64,000 nt of DNA from Rubrivivax rivuli (GTDB taxonomy: Bacteria; Pseudomonadota; Gammaproteobacteria; Burkholderiales; Burkholderiaceae_C): the NCBI RefSeq assembly GCF_004016505.1, contig NZ_SACR01000002.1, positions 310,001 to 374,000 on the forward strand, read 5' to 3'. The position numbers were made by a program, and so were the translations under genes. The notes below the pieces were generated by a model, which saw nothing but the letters and a program-made list of their open reading frames with translations, was not told the origin of the DNA and did no database searches. This document shows, piece by piece, positions 9,586 through 18,159 of this stretch. How positions within the stretch are numbered: position 1 is the stretch's first letter; each line of letters begins with the position of its first letter.

Positions 9586-10251
9586 CTAGCGAATGATGGC
9601 GATCTTCTGCTGCAGCCTGCGCACGAGCATGCTCAGCGAGAAGCAGATGACGAAGTACACGACGGCGGCGACGAGGTAGGTCTCCACCGGCCGGTTGAAG
9701 TTCTTGCCGGCGACCTCGAAACCCTTGAGCAGATCGTAGGCGCCGATGGCGTAGACCAGGCTCGTGTCCTGGAACAGGATGATGGTCTGCGTCAGCAGCA
9801 CCGGCAGCATGTTGCGAAAGGCCTGCGGCAGCACGATGTACTGCATGGTCTGCGGGTAGGTCATGCCCACGGCGTAGCCGGCGTTGACCTGGCCCTTGGG
9901 CACGCTCTGGATGCCGGCGCGCATGATCTCGCTGTAGTAGGCGGCCTCGAAGAGCGTGAAGGTCACCATGGCCGAGATCTCGGCGCCCAGCGGCTTGCCC
10001 AGCATCAGCGGAATGAGCAGGAAGAACCACAGGATCACCATCACCAGCGGGATGCTGCGCATGGTGTTCACGTAGGCCGCCGCAGGCACCGCCAGCCAGG
10101 GCTTGCCCGACAGGCGCATCAGCGCCAGCGCCGTGCCCAGGAGGATGCCGCCCACCATCGCGATGAGGGTGAGCTGGAAGCTGAAGATCAGGCCCTTGAG
10201 CACGAAGCCCGAGAGCACGTCGAAGCTGAGGAAACTGAAGTCGAGGTTCAT
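9586..10251 (-). CDS. gltK: Amino acid ABC transporter permease GltK
   Basis: This 221-residue inner-membrane permease of the HisM/GlnP family has about five hydrophobic segments. The EAA loop lies near residues 115-135 ([20 protein letters not shown]), which docks on the ATPase. It pairs with GltJ to form the heterodimeric channel. Gene spacing is tight (10 bases from gltJ, 14 to gltL), so a single transcript is expected. Confidence 0.93.
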   Translation of the reverse strand: MNLDFSFLSFDVLSGFVLKGLIFSFQLTLIAMVGGILLGTALALMRLSGKPWLAVPAAAYVNTMRSIPLVMVILWFFLLIPLMLGKPLGAEISAMVTFTLFEAAYYSEIMRAGIQSVPKGQVNAGYAVGMTYPQTMQYIVLPQAFRNMLPVLLTQTIILFQDTSLVYAIGAYDLLKGFEVAGKNFNRPVETYLVAAVVYFVICFSLSMLVRRLQQKIAIIR

Positions 10252-10261
10252 CGCGCCGCCC

Positions 10262-11008
10262 TCACTTCGCGCCCAGCAGGCCGGGCACCCGCACGCGGTT
10301 CTCCAGCACCAGCGCGAGGCGGTTGATGGTGAAGGCCGAAACGAAGTAGAGCGCGGTGACTGCGAGGTACATCTCGATGTTGCGCGAGGTTTCCTCGCCC
10401 GCCTGCAGCGCGAACATCGTCAGTTCGGCAATGCTGACGGCGAAGGCCACCGACGAGTTCTTGACGATGTTCATCGCCTCGCTCGTGAGCGGCGGGATGA
10501 CGATGCGGAAGGCCATCGGCAGCAGCACGTAGCGGTAGGTCTGCGGCAGCGTCAGGCCCATCGCCAGGCCCGCGTAGCGCTGGCCGCGCGGCAGCGTCTG
10601 GATGCCGGCCTTGACCTGCTCGCTCACGCGCGCGCTGGTGAAGAAACCCAAAGCAAACACCACCAGCAGGAAACTCGGCACGCCCTGCAGCGGCTTGAAC
10701 AGCGAGGGCAGCACGTGGTACCAGAGGAAGATCTGCACCAGCAGCGGGATGTTGCGGAAGAGCTCCGTCCACGCGTTGCCGATGAAGACCAGGCGCTTGT
10801 CGGGCACCGTGCGCAAGATGCCCATCAAGGCGCCCACGAGCAGCGCCACCAGCAGGGCCAGCAGCGCCACGCTCAGCGTCCAGCCCCAGGCCGAGAGCAG
10901 CCAGTCGAGGTAGGTGATGTCGCCGCCCTGGCCGAAGCAGCTGGTCACCACCTCGCCAGTGGTGGTTTCCTTGCAGAAGACCTGCCAATCCCAGTTCACG
11001 CCACTCAT
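10262..11008 (-). CDS. gltJ: Amino acid ABC transporter permease GltJ
   Basis: This 248-residue permease is related to GltK but has the longer N-terminal segment usual for GltJ (MSGVNWDWQVFCKET...). Its hydrophobic helices and an EAA-type loop (AGIQTLPRGQRYAGLAMGLT) are clear. It lies 45 bases downstream of the binding-protein gene gltI. In glt systems the higher gltI expression often comes from processing or partial termination in this gap, but no obvious hairpin is visible here. Confidence 0.93.
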   Translation of the reverse strand: MSGVNWDWQVFCKETTTGEVVTSCFGQGGDITYLDWLLSAWGWTLSVALLALLVALLVGALMGILRTVPDKRLVFIGNAWTELFRNIPLLVQIFLWYHVLPSLFKPLQGVPSFLLVVFALGFFTSARVSEQVKAGIQTLPRGQRYAGLAMGLTLPQTYRYVLLPMAFRIVIPPLTSEAMNIVKNSSVAFAVSIAELTMFALQAGEETSRNIEMYLAVTALYFVSAFTINRLALVLENRVRVPGLLGAK

Positions 11009-11053
11009 GCAGGCCCTTGCTCTGACGCTCTCGCGGTTGCGGGAAGGGGCGCC

Positions 11054-11950
11054 TTACTTCTTGGCGTACTCTTCCACGGGCTTGTCGTTCGGGCTCGCCC
11101 AGGCGGCCTTGGTGGCCTCGCTGGCGGCCAGGCCCACGCGCGTGTTGCTCGGCGGGATAGGCTGCATGAACCACTTGTCGTAGAGCTTGGCGATCTCGCC
11201 GCTCTTCATCAGCGCGCCGATGCTGGTGTCCACGGCCTTCTTGAAGGCCGGGTCGTCCTTGCGCAGCATGATGGCGATGGGCTCCACCGCCAGCACTTCG
11301 CCGACGATGCGGAAATCGGCCGGGTTCTTGGCCTTGGCGATGTTGCCAGCCAGGATCTGACCGTCCATCACGAAGGCATCGGCCCGGCCGCTTTCCAGCA
11401 GCAGGAAGCTGTCCGCGTGGTCCTTGCCGAAGACTTCCTTGAAATCAACGCCGTTGGCACGCTCGTGCTTGCGCAGCAGCTGCACGCTGGTGGTGCCAGT
11501 GGTCGTGGCCACGTTCTTGCCCGAGAGCTGCGCGATGCTGGTGATGCCGCTGTTGGCCTTGACGGCGATGCGCACCTCCTCGACATAGGTGGTGACGGCG
11601 AAGGCCACGTCCTTCTGGCGCGTGGCGTTGTTGGTGGTGCTGCCGCACTCGATGTCCACGGTGCCGTTCTGGACCAGGGGAATGCGGTTCTGCGAGGTGA
11701 CCAGCTGGTACTTGATGTCGAGCTTGGGCAGGCCCAGCTGCTTCTGCACATCGGCGAGCACGCGCTGGCAGATCTCGACATGGAAGCCGGCATAGGCACC
11801 GTTGCCGAGCGTGTAGCTCAGCGCGCCCGAAGACTCGCGCACACCCATGGTGACCGCAGCACTGCCCTTGATCTTGGCCAGCGTGTCGGCCTGCGCAGCG
11901 CCAGCGGCAGCCAGGGCCAGCGCGGCGAGGGCAAAAGACAATTTGTTCAT
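11054..11950 (-). CDS. gltI: Periplasmic glutamate/aspartate-binding protein GltI
   Basis: This 298-residue family 3 solute-binding protein has a signal peptide in residues 1-21 (ending AQA). The mature part contains the family-3 ligand-binding landmarks (GAYAGFHVEICQRV, DIECGSTTNN, a central hinge and LLLESGRADAFVMDG). It delivers acidic amino acids to GltJKL. A GGAGAG Shine-Dalgarno precedes the ATG. The gene begins about 140 bases after a LysR-family gene on the same strand, with a hairpin in between, so it probably has its own promoter. Confidence 0.93.
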   Translation of the reverse strand: MNKLSFALAALALAAAGAAQADTLAKIKGSAAVTMGVRESSGALSYTLGNGAYAGFHVEICQRVLADVQKQLGLPKLDIKYQLVTSQNRIPLVQNGTVDIECGSTTNNATRQKDVAFAVTTYVEEVRIAVKANSGITSIAQLSGKNVATTTGTTSVQLLRKHERANGVDFKEVFGKDHADSFLLLESGRADAFVMDGQILAGNIAKAKNPADFRIVGEVLAVEPIAIMLRKDDPAFKKAVDTSIGALMKSGEIAKLYDKWFMQPIPPSNTRVGLAASEATKAAWASPNDKPVEEYAKK

Positions 11951-12019
11951 CGGTACTCTCCTTCAGAAACAGGGTGGGGCATTCTAGGAAGCCTGCCAAC
12001 AGGCCCAACGGGTGGAAGC

Positions 12020-12037
12020 CCGGCCCCAAGGCCGGGT
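12020..12037 (-). terminator. Possible terminator hairpin between the lysR-family gene and gltI
   Basis: A 7-bp GC stem (CCCGGCC / GGCCGGG) with a CCAA loop lies downstream of the LysR stop codon, read on the minus strand. No run of U follows, so this is at best a weak or Rho-assisted terminator. Confidence 0.35.
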
Positions 12038-12089
12038 GTGCATGCAAGCCGCGGGCCAAGCTCGAGCTTGGCGCGGGTGCGGCGGCGCT

Positions 12090-13028
12090 TCACCGCGCCT
12101 GCACCTGGGCGCCGAGAAAGCTCCACAGCGCCTGCACCGCCGGCTTGGCGTGGCGGACAGTGGCCGGGCGCTCGCGGTAGATGCGCACCTCCATCGTCAC
12201 ATTCAGCTCGCCGTCGGGCGCTGCGGGCACCAGGCGCCGCGCGCGCAGTTCCTTGCGCACGCTGCTGTGCGGCAGGAAGGCCAGGCCGTGGCCTTCCAGG
12301 GCCATGGCCTTCAGGCCTTCGGCCATGTCGGTTTCGTAGATCGGATCGAGGTGCAGCGCCTGCCCGGCCTGCTTGAGGATCACGTCCACCAGCCGCGCCA
12401 TGTAGGCGCCCGAGGCATAACCCAGAAAGGGCACGGGCGCGCCCGCCCGGCCGGGCAGGCTGAAGAGCGGCGCGCCGTCGGGGCCGGCCTTGGCGTAGGG
12501 CGCCAGGGTCTCGTGGCCCAGGCTCAGCATCTCGTAGCGCTCGGCGCTCAGCTGCAGCGGCTGGCTGGCGTGGTGGTAGGCGATGAGCAGGTCGCAGCCG
12601 CCTTCGGTCAGGCGCAGCACGGCGTCGTGCACGTTCAGGGCCGTCAGGCGTGTCTTCAGCGTCCCCGATTCGAGCTTCAGGTCGCTGTTGATCTGCGTGA
12701 GCCAGTGCGGGAAGAAGGTGAAGGCCAGTGTGTGCGGCACCGCGAACTCCACCATGTCCTGCCCGGCGGCCTGGTGGCTGCGCATGAGGTTGCGCGTGGC
12801 CTGCAGCGCGTCCAGCACCTCCAGCGCCTGGGCATGGAAGGTTTCACCAGCCGGCGTGAGCCGCGTAGGGAAGGAAGAGCGGTCCACGAGATCGACACCG
12901 GCCCAGGCCTCCAGGGCCTGGATGCGGCGGCTGAAGGCCGGCTGGGTGACGTGCCGCAATTGCGCCGAGCGCGAGAAGCTGCGCGTCTCGGCCAGGCTCA
13001 CGAAGTCTTCGAGCCACTTGGTTTCCAC
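12090..13028 (-). CDS. LysR-family regulator, HypT/YjiE-like
   Basis: This is a 312-residue LysR-type regulator. The N-terminal winged helix-turn-helix starts METKWLEDFVSLAETRSFS and continues RHVTQPAFSRRIQALE, strikingly like the start of E. coli HypT (YjiE). An effector domain covers residues 90-305. HypT senses hypochlorite by methionine oxidation, but many betaproteobacterial relatives are uncharacterised. It sits just upstream of gltIJKL on the same strand, which suggests local control of amino acid uptake; that is inference. It could be a paralogue with a different signal. Confidence 0.85.
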   Translation of the reverse strand: METKWLEDFVSLAETRSFSRSAQLRHVTQPAFSRRIQALEAWAGVDLVDRSSFPTRLTPAGETFHAQALEVLDALQATRNLMRSHQAAGQDMVEFAVPHTLAFTFFPHWLTQINSDLKLESGTLKTRLTALNVHDAVLRLTEGGCDLLIAYHHASQPLQLSAERYEMLSLGHETLAPYAKAGPDGAPLFSLPGRAGAPVPFLGYASGAYMARLVDVILKQAGQALHLDPIYETDMAEGLKAMALEGHGLAFLPHSSVRKELRARRLVPAAPDGELNVTMEVRIYRERPATVRHAKPAVQALWSFLGAQVQAR

Positions 13029-13076
13029 GCCGGCGAGTGTATCGAGCGCGCCATCGCAGGCGCTGCCGCCGTGGGT

Positions 13077-14897
13077 TCAGGCCTCCTGCCCGCTCTGCTG
13101 CAGGCGCCACATCTGCGCGTAGCGCCCGCCGCGCGCCAGCAGTTCGGCATGCGGGCCGCGTTCCACCACGCGGCCGGCCTCCATCACCACGATCTCGTGC
13201 GCGTCCACCACCGTGCTCAGGCGGTGCGCAATCACGAGCGCCGTCTTGCCCTGTGACACCGCGCGCAGTTCGGCCTGGATGGCGCGCTCGTTGGCGCTGT
13301 CCAGCGCCGAAGTGGCCTCGTCGAAGATGAGGATGGGCGGGTTTTTCAGCAGCGTGCGCGCGATGGCCACGCGCTGCTTCTCGCCACCGCTGAGCTTCAG
13401 GCCCCGCTCGCCCACCATGGTGTCGTAGCCCTTGGGCGTGGCGCTGATGAAACCGTGGATGTGCGCGGCCTGGGCCGCGGCTTCCACCTCGGCACGCGTG
13501 GCGCCGGGGCGACCGTAGGCGATGTTGTATTCCACGGTGTCGTTGAAGAGCACGGTGTCCTGCGGCACGATGCCGATGGCGCTGCGCAGGCTGGCCTGCG
13601 TGACCGAGCGCAGCTCCTGCCCGTCGATGCTGATGTGCCCGCTGTCGATGTCGTAGAAGCGGTAGAGCAGCCGCGCCAGCGTGCTCTTGCCCGCACCGCT
13701 GGGGCCCACCACGGCCACCGTCTTGCCCGGCGGGATCTCGAAGCTCACGCCGTGCAGGATGGGCCGGCTCGGGTCGTAGGCGAAGCTCACGTTCTCGAAG
13801 CGCACGTGGCCTTCGCGCACCTGAAGCGCGGGCGCTCCGGGCGCGTCGTCCACCTCGCGGTTCTTCTCCAGCAGCGTGAACATCTTGTCGAGATCGGTCA
13901 GGCTCTGCTTGATCTCGCGGTACATCACGCCCAGGAAGTTCAGCGGGATGTAGAGCTGGATCATGAAGGCGTTGACCATCACCAGATCGCCCAGCGTCAT
14001 GCGCCCATCCACCACGCCCTGCGTGGCGCGCCAGAGCATGGCCACCAGCGCGGTGGCGATGATGAGCTGCTGCCCGGTGTTGAGCAGGCTCAGCGTGCTC
14101 TGGCTCTTCAGGCTGGCCTGGCGCAGGCGTTCCAGGTTCTCGTCGTAGCGCCTGGCCTCGAAGTCTTCGTTGTTGAAGTACTTCACCGTCTCGTAGTTCA
14201 GCAGCGCATCGATGGCGCGGCTGTGCGCCGAGCTGTCGAGCTCGTTCATCTGCTTGCGGAACTGCGTGCGCCACTCCGTCACCGTGATGGTGAAGACCAC
14301 GTAGACCACCAGCGCGGCGATGGTGATCCACGCGAACCAGGCGTCGAACTTCACCGCCAGCAGCGTGAGCACCATCGCCACCTCGATGAGCGTGGGGCCG
14401 ATGCTGTAGAGCGAGTACGAGATCAGCGAGTGCACGGCACGCGTGCCGCGTTCGATGTCGCGCGTCATGCCGCCGGTCTGGCGCTCCAGGTGGAAGCGCA
14501 GGCTCAGGGCGTGCAGGTGGCGGAAGACCTTCAGGCTGATGCTGCGCGCCGCGCCTTCGGTGGCCTTGGCGAAGATGAGCTCGCGCAGCTCGGTGAAGAG
14601 GCTGGTGCTCAGGCGCAGCGCGCCGTAGGCCACCAGCAGGCCGATGGGCACCACCAGCACCGCGGCCGGGTCGGTGGGCTTGTAGGAGAGCGCATCGACC
14701 AGGTTCTTCAGCAGCAGCGGCACGCTGACGTTGGCCACCTTGGCCGCCACGATGAACGCCAGCGCGATGCCCACGCGCCAGCGGTACTGCCACAGGTAGG
14801 GCAGCAGCTTGCCCAGGGTGGACCAATCGGAACGCGGGGCGGCGGGCGGGGTGCCCGTGCTGGCTTCAGGCGCGCCAGCGGCTACAGTGGGACGCAT
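13077..14897 (-). CDS. Atm1/HMT1-type ABC exporter (ABCB7-like), thiol or metal conjugate exporter
   Basis: This 606-residue fused permease-ATPase has six helices in residues 40-330. The ATPase domain (from about 365) has Walker A GPSGAGKST, signature LSGGEKQRVAIAR, Walker B ILIFDEATSALD and H-loop IAHRLST. Features of the Atm1 subfamily include NYETVKYFNNEDFEARRY in the second intracellular loop and NTGQQLIIA in helix 5, which bind glutathione in Atm1 proteins. These export glutathione-linked sulfur, metal or persulfide compounds. The start at 14897 (MRPTVAAG) is chosen because upstream in-frame codons run through the divergent thioesterase promoter. The exact substrate is unknown. Confidence 0.88.
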   Translation of the reverse strand: MRPTVAAGAPEASTGTPPAAPRSDWSTLGKLLPYLWQYRWRVGIALAFIVAAKVANVSVPLLLKNLVDALSYKPTDPAAVLVVPIGLLVAYGALRLSTSLFTELRELIFAKATEGAARSISLKVFRHLHALSLRFHLERQTGGMTRDIERGTRAVHSLISYSLYSIGPTLIEVAMVLTLLAVKFDAWFAWITIAALVVYVVFTITVTEWRTQFRKQMNELDSSAHSRAIDALLNYETVKYFNNEDFEARRYDENLERLRQASLKSQSTLSLLNTGQQLIIATALVAMLWRATQGVVDGRMTLGDLVMVNAFMIQLYIPLNFLGVMYREIKQSLTDLDKMFTLLEKNREVDDAPGAPALQVREGHVRFENVSFAYDPSRPILHGVSFEIPPGKTVAVVGPSGAGKSTLARLLYRFYDIDSGHISIDGQELRSVTQASLRSAIGIVPQDTVLFNDTVEYNIAYGRPGATRAEVEAAAQAAHIHGFISATPKGYDTMVGERGLKLSGGEKQRVAIARTLLKNPPILIFDEATSALDSANERAIQAELRAVSQGKTALVIAHRLSTVVDAHEIVVMEAGRVVERGPHAELLARGGRYAQMWRLQQSGQEA

Positions 14898-14944
14898 GCG
14901 GTGGATTGTCACCGCGCCCCCGTTCAGCCGCTTGCCCGCCCGCC

Positions 14945-15376
14945 ATGACCGAGCCCAGCACCACCCCCGCCCCTGCCGCACCCATGATGGCGCCGCACAG
15001 CCTGCCCAACGGCGCCGAACTGGTGCTGCGCGTGATGCCCATGCCGGCCGATGCCAACGCCAACGGCGATGTCTTCGGCGGCTGGATCATGGCCCAGGTC
15101 GACCTGGCCGGCGCCGTGCTGCCGGCGCGCATCGCCAAGGGGCGCATCGCCACGGTGGCGGTGAACCAGTTCGTCTTCAAGCAGCCGGTCTCCATCGGCG
15201 ACCTGCTGAGTTTCTATGCGCGCGTCACGCGCATCGGCAACACCAGCGTCAGCGTGCACGTGGAGGTCTATGCCGAGCGCAACCCGGCCAACCTGCAGGT
15301 GGTGAAGGTGACGGAGGCCGACCTCACCTACGTGGCCATCGACCTGCAAGGCCAGCCGCGGCCGGTGCCGCGCTAG
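14945..15376 (+). CDS. Hotdog-fold acyl-CoA thioesterase, YciA family
   Basis: This 143-residue hotdog-fold enzyme has the YciA pattern. LRVMPMPADANANGDVFGGWIMAQ includes the catalytic Asn/Asp region near residues 38-42, and AVNQFVFKQPVSIGDLL follows. The family hydrolyses acyl-CoA to free CoA and fatty acid in the cytosol. The ATG at 14945 gives a length matching the family. It lies beside a beta-oxidation operon on the other strand. Its stop shares the palindrome CTAG with the stop of the converging SGNH gene. Confidence 0.88.
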   Translation: MTEPSTTPAPAAPMMAPHSLPNGAELVLRVMPMPADANANGDVFGGWIMAQVDLAGAVLPARIAKGRIATVAVNQFVFKQPVSIGDLLSFYARVTRIGNTSVSVHVEVYAERNPANLQVVKVTEADLTYVAIDLQGQPRPVPR

Positions 15377-16116
15377 GAAGCCTGAACGCTCAGCCGCGGC
15401 CACACTTCGGCCGCGATGTGCTCGGCGATCGCCGCCGCGCAGTAGCGGTACACCGGCTCGCCCGGGTGGAAGCCATCGGCCGCCATCACGCCGGCGTTCA
15501 GCGGCGTTTCCATGTCCACCAGGCTGACGTCACCACCACGCTGCTGCACCCACTGCTGCAAGGCCTTGTTGTGGCGGCGCGCATCGCTGCCGGCCACCCA
15601 GCGCAGCGGCTGCGGCAGGCCCGGGAAGTGGTGGATGGGCGGCAGCGGCGCGAACACCACATGCTGCACGCCGTGCGCATTGCGCAGCGCGTTGGCCAGC
15701 GCCTCGCGGGCGCTGACTGCGTGGTGGGAAGGCACCTGTTCCACCACGTCGTTCACGCCCGTCACCACCACGGCCACGTCGGCCTGCAGCCCGGCGCCCT
15801 CGCGCTGCAGCAGCAGCCGCGTCTGCGCCGTGTTCAGCCCTGATTTCGCCAGCAACTGCCAGCTCACGCGCGCCGCGCACAGGCGTGCCGCCTGTTGGGC
15901 CAGTTGCACGGCCAGCGCCTGGCGCTGGTGCACCACACCCACGCCGGCGGCCGACGAATCGCCCGTGATCAGCAAACGCAGCGGCGCGGCGCTCGCCGCC
16001 CCAGCCACACCCTGCCGCGCCCCGGCCGGCTCTGGCAGCACCGGCAGGCGCCGGCGTGCCAGCACCGCCTGCGCCACCAGCAGCGGGCTCAGCGCGAGCT
16101 TGAGGGCCAGGGACAT
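15373..16116 (-). CDS. SGNH/GDSL-family hydrolase
   Basis: This 247-residue SGNH hydrolase has block I GDSSAAG with the nucleophile Ser (about residue 54), an Asn-bearing GLNTAQT segment (block II type) and block III TGVND. The catalytic Asp-His pair appears in DGFHPGEP near residue 222. The first 40 residues are hydrophobic and Arg-rich and may anchor the protein or act as a poor signal peptide. It is the last gene after the enoyl-CoA hydratase (11-base gap), so it may be cotranscribed with the beta-oxidation genes and release acyl chains. The substrate is not predictable. Confidence 0.83.
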   Translation of the reverse strand: MSLALKLALSPLLVAQAVLARRRLPVLPEPAGARQGVAGAASAAPLRLLITGDSSAAGVGVVHQRQALAVQLAQQAARLCAARVSWQLLAKSGLNTAQTRLLLQREGAGLQADVAVVVTGVNDVVEQVPSHHAVSAREALANALRNAHGVQHVVFAPLPPIHHFPGLPQPLRWVAGSDARRHNKALQQWVQQRGGDVSLVDMETPLNAGVMAADGFHPGEPVYRYCAAAIAEHIAAEVWPRLSVQAS

Positions 16117-16127
16117 CGTGCGGAGGG

Positions 16128-16910
16128 TCAGAACTTCGAGAAGTCGGGCTGCCGCTTCTGGAAGAAGGCCTGGAAGGCTTCCATGGCCTCGGGGCTGCGC
16201 AGGCGCTTGGCGAAGAGCTCGCCTTCGGTGCGGATGGTCTGCAGCACCAGTTCACGCTGCGGCGCGCGCATCAGCTGCTTGGCCTCGCGCACGGCGCCGG
16301 GCGGCAGCGCGTTGAAGCGCTCGGCCACGCGGCGCGCGTGGTTCACCACCTCGGTGGCAGGCAACACGGCGTTGGCGATGCCGCACTCCACGGCCTGCTC
16401 GGGCGTGAAGGGTTCACCCAGCAGCAGTTTCTCGGCAGCGCGGCGGTTGCCCATCAGCTGCGGCACCACCAGGCTGCTGGCGAACTCGGGCACCAGACCC
16501 AGGCTCACGAAGGGCATGGCCAGGCGCGCTTCGTCGCTGACGTAGACGAAGTCGCAGTGCAGCAGCAGCGTGGTGCCGATGCCGATGGCAGCACCCGTGA
16601 CGGCGGCCACCACGGGCTTGTCGCAATCGAGCAGCGCGCGCATGAACTTGAACACCGGCGACTCGTTGTCTTCGCTGCCTGCGCCACCGCCGCCGGTGCC
16701 GCGCGACATGAAGTCTTCGATGTCGTTGCCGCTGGTGAAGATGCCCGGCTGCCCGGTGATCAGCACCGCGCGAACGGTGCCATCGGCCCGGGCCGCGTTC
16801 AGCGCGTCGCTCATCGCCTGGTACATGGCCACCGTGAGCGCGTTCTTCTTCTCGGGGCGCGCGATCTCGATGGTGGTGACGCCGTTCAGCGTCGCGGTCT
16901 TGATGCTCAT
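16128..16910 (-). CDS. Enoyl-CoA hydratase/isomerase (crotonase family)
   Basis: This 260-residue crotonase has the oxyanion-hole segments ITGQPGIFTSGNDIEDF and AVTGAAIGIGTTLLLHCD. The LVPEFASS loop places a Glu in the active site. Family members hydrate enoyl-CoA or isomerise its double bond. The LVPEF arrangement resembles isomerase-type homologues as much as classic hydratase, so the reaction type is uncertain. The true start is MSIKTATLNG at 16910; longer in-frame codons upstream belong to the opposite side of the thiolase region. It lies 29 bases after the thiolase gene and forms part of the fad-type operon. Confidence 0.87.
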   Translation of the reverse strand: MSIKTATLNGVTTIEIARPEKKNALTVAMYQAMSDALNAARADGTVRAVLITGQPGIFTSGNDIEDFMSRGTGGGGAGSEDNESPVFKFMRALLDCDKPVVAAVTGAAIGIGTTLLLHCDFVYVSDEARLAMPFVSLGLVPEFASSLVVPQLMGNRRAAEKLLLGEPFTPEQAVECGIANAVLPATEVVNHARRVAERFNALPPGAVREAKQLMRAPQRELVLQTIRTEGELFAKRLRSPEAMEAFQAFFQKRQPDFSKF

Positions 16911-16939
16911 CGTGTTTGTCTCCTGTGACCGCTTCGGGG

Positions 16940-18142
16940 TCAGACGGCTTCCAGAATACCGGCGGCGCCCTGCCCCATGCCCACGCACATCGTCACCATG
17001 CCGTACTTCAGCTGGTGGCGGCGCAGCGCGTGCACCACGGTGGCGGCGCGGATGGCGCCGGTGGCGCCCAGCGGGTGGCCGAGTGCAATGGCACCGCCCA
17101 TCGGGTTGACCTTGGACGGGTCCAGGCCCACGGTGTTGATGACGGCCAGGGCCTGCGCGGCGAAAGCTTCGTTCAGTTCGATCCAGCCGATGTCCGACAG
17201 GCTCAGGCCGGCGTACTTCAGCGCGGCAGGGATGGCCTCGATGGGGCCGATGCCCATGATCTCGGGCGCCACGCCGCGCGCGGCATAGCTGACGAAGCGC
17301 GCCAGGGGCTTGAGGTCGTAGCGCCGACAAGCCGCTTCACTGGCCAGGATCAGCGCGCCCGCGCCGTCGCTGGTCTGGCTGCTGTTGCCGGCCGTCACGC
17401 TGCCTTTGGCGGCGAACACGGGCTTGAGCTTGGCCAGGCCTTCCAGGCTGGTGTCGGGGCGCGCGCCTTCGTCCAGGTTCACGGTGCGCGTCTTGGTGCC
17501 CACTTCGCCGGTGGCCAGGTTCGGGAAACGCTCGACGATGTCGATGGGCGTCATCTCGGCCGTGAACTCGCCGGCGGCCTGCGCCTTCAGCGCCTTCTGG
17601 TGCGAGGCCAGCGCGAACGCGTCCTGGTCTTCGCGCGAGACCTTCCACTGCGCCGCCACCTTCTCGGCCGTCAGGCCCATGCCGTAGGCGATGCCGACGT
17701 TTTCGTCGCGGGCAAACACCTCGGGGTTGAAGCTGGGCTTGTTGCCGCCCATGGGCACCATGCTCATGCTCTCGGCGCCGCCGGCGATCATCACGTCGGC
17801 TTCGCCGACGCGGATGCGATCGGCTGCCATCTGCAATGCGGTCAGGCCGCTGGCGCAGAAGCGGTTGACGGTGACACCGCCCACGCTGTGCGGCAGGCCG
17901 GCCAGCACCATCGCGGCACGCGCCATGTTCATGCCCTGCTCGCCCTCGGGGAAGCTGCAGCCGATGATGGCGTCTTCGATGGCCTTCGGGTCCAGCGTCG
18001 GCACCTGGGCCAGCGCGCTGCGCACGGCGGCCACCAGCAGGTCGTCGGGCCGCGTGTTGCGGAAGTAGCCGCGGCCGCTCTTGCCGATGGGCGTGCGCGT
18101 GGCGGCGACGATGTAGGCGTCTTGAACTTGTTTGCTGCTCAT
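16940..18142 (-). CDS. fadA: Acetyl-CoA C-acyltransferase (thiolase, FadA type)
   Basis: This 400-residue thiolase has the nucleophilic Cys in NRFCASGL (about residue 90), the His in GHPLGATGA (about 355) and the second Cys in MCVGMGQG near 385. It cleaves 3-ketoacyl-CoA to acetyl-CoA and a shortened acyl-CoA in the last beta-oxidation step. The start MSSKQVQDAYIVAATRTP at 18142 fits the family. The gene lies 17 bases after the multifunctional enzyme gene in the same operon. Confidence 0.93.
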   Translation of the reverse strand: MSSKQVQDAYIVAATRTPIGKSGRGYFRNTRPDDLLVAAVRSALAQVPTLDPKAIEDAIIGCSFPEGEQGMNMARAAMVLAGLPHSVGGVTVNRFCASGLTALQMAADRIRVGEADVMIAGGAESMSMVPMGGNKPSFNPEVFARDENVGIAYGMGLTAEKVAAQWKVSREDQDAFALASHQKALKAQAAGEFTAEMTPIDIVERFPNLATGEVGTKTRTVNLDEGARPDTSLEGLAKLKPVFAAKGSVTAGNSSQTSDGAGALILASEAACRRYDLKPLARFVSYAARGVAPEIMGIGPIEAIPAALKYAGLSLSDIGWIELNEAFAAQALAVINTVGLDPSKVNPMGGAIALGHPLGATGAIRAATVVHALRRHQLKYGMVTMCVGMGQGAAGILEAV

Positions 18143-18159
18143 GATGTGAAGTCCTTCGC

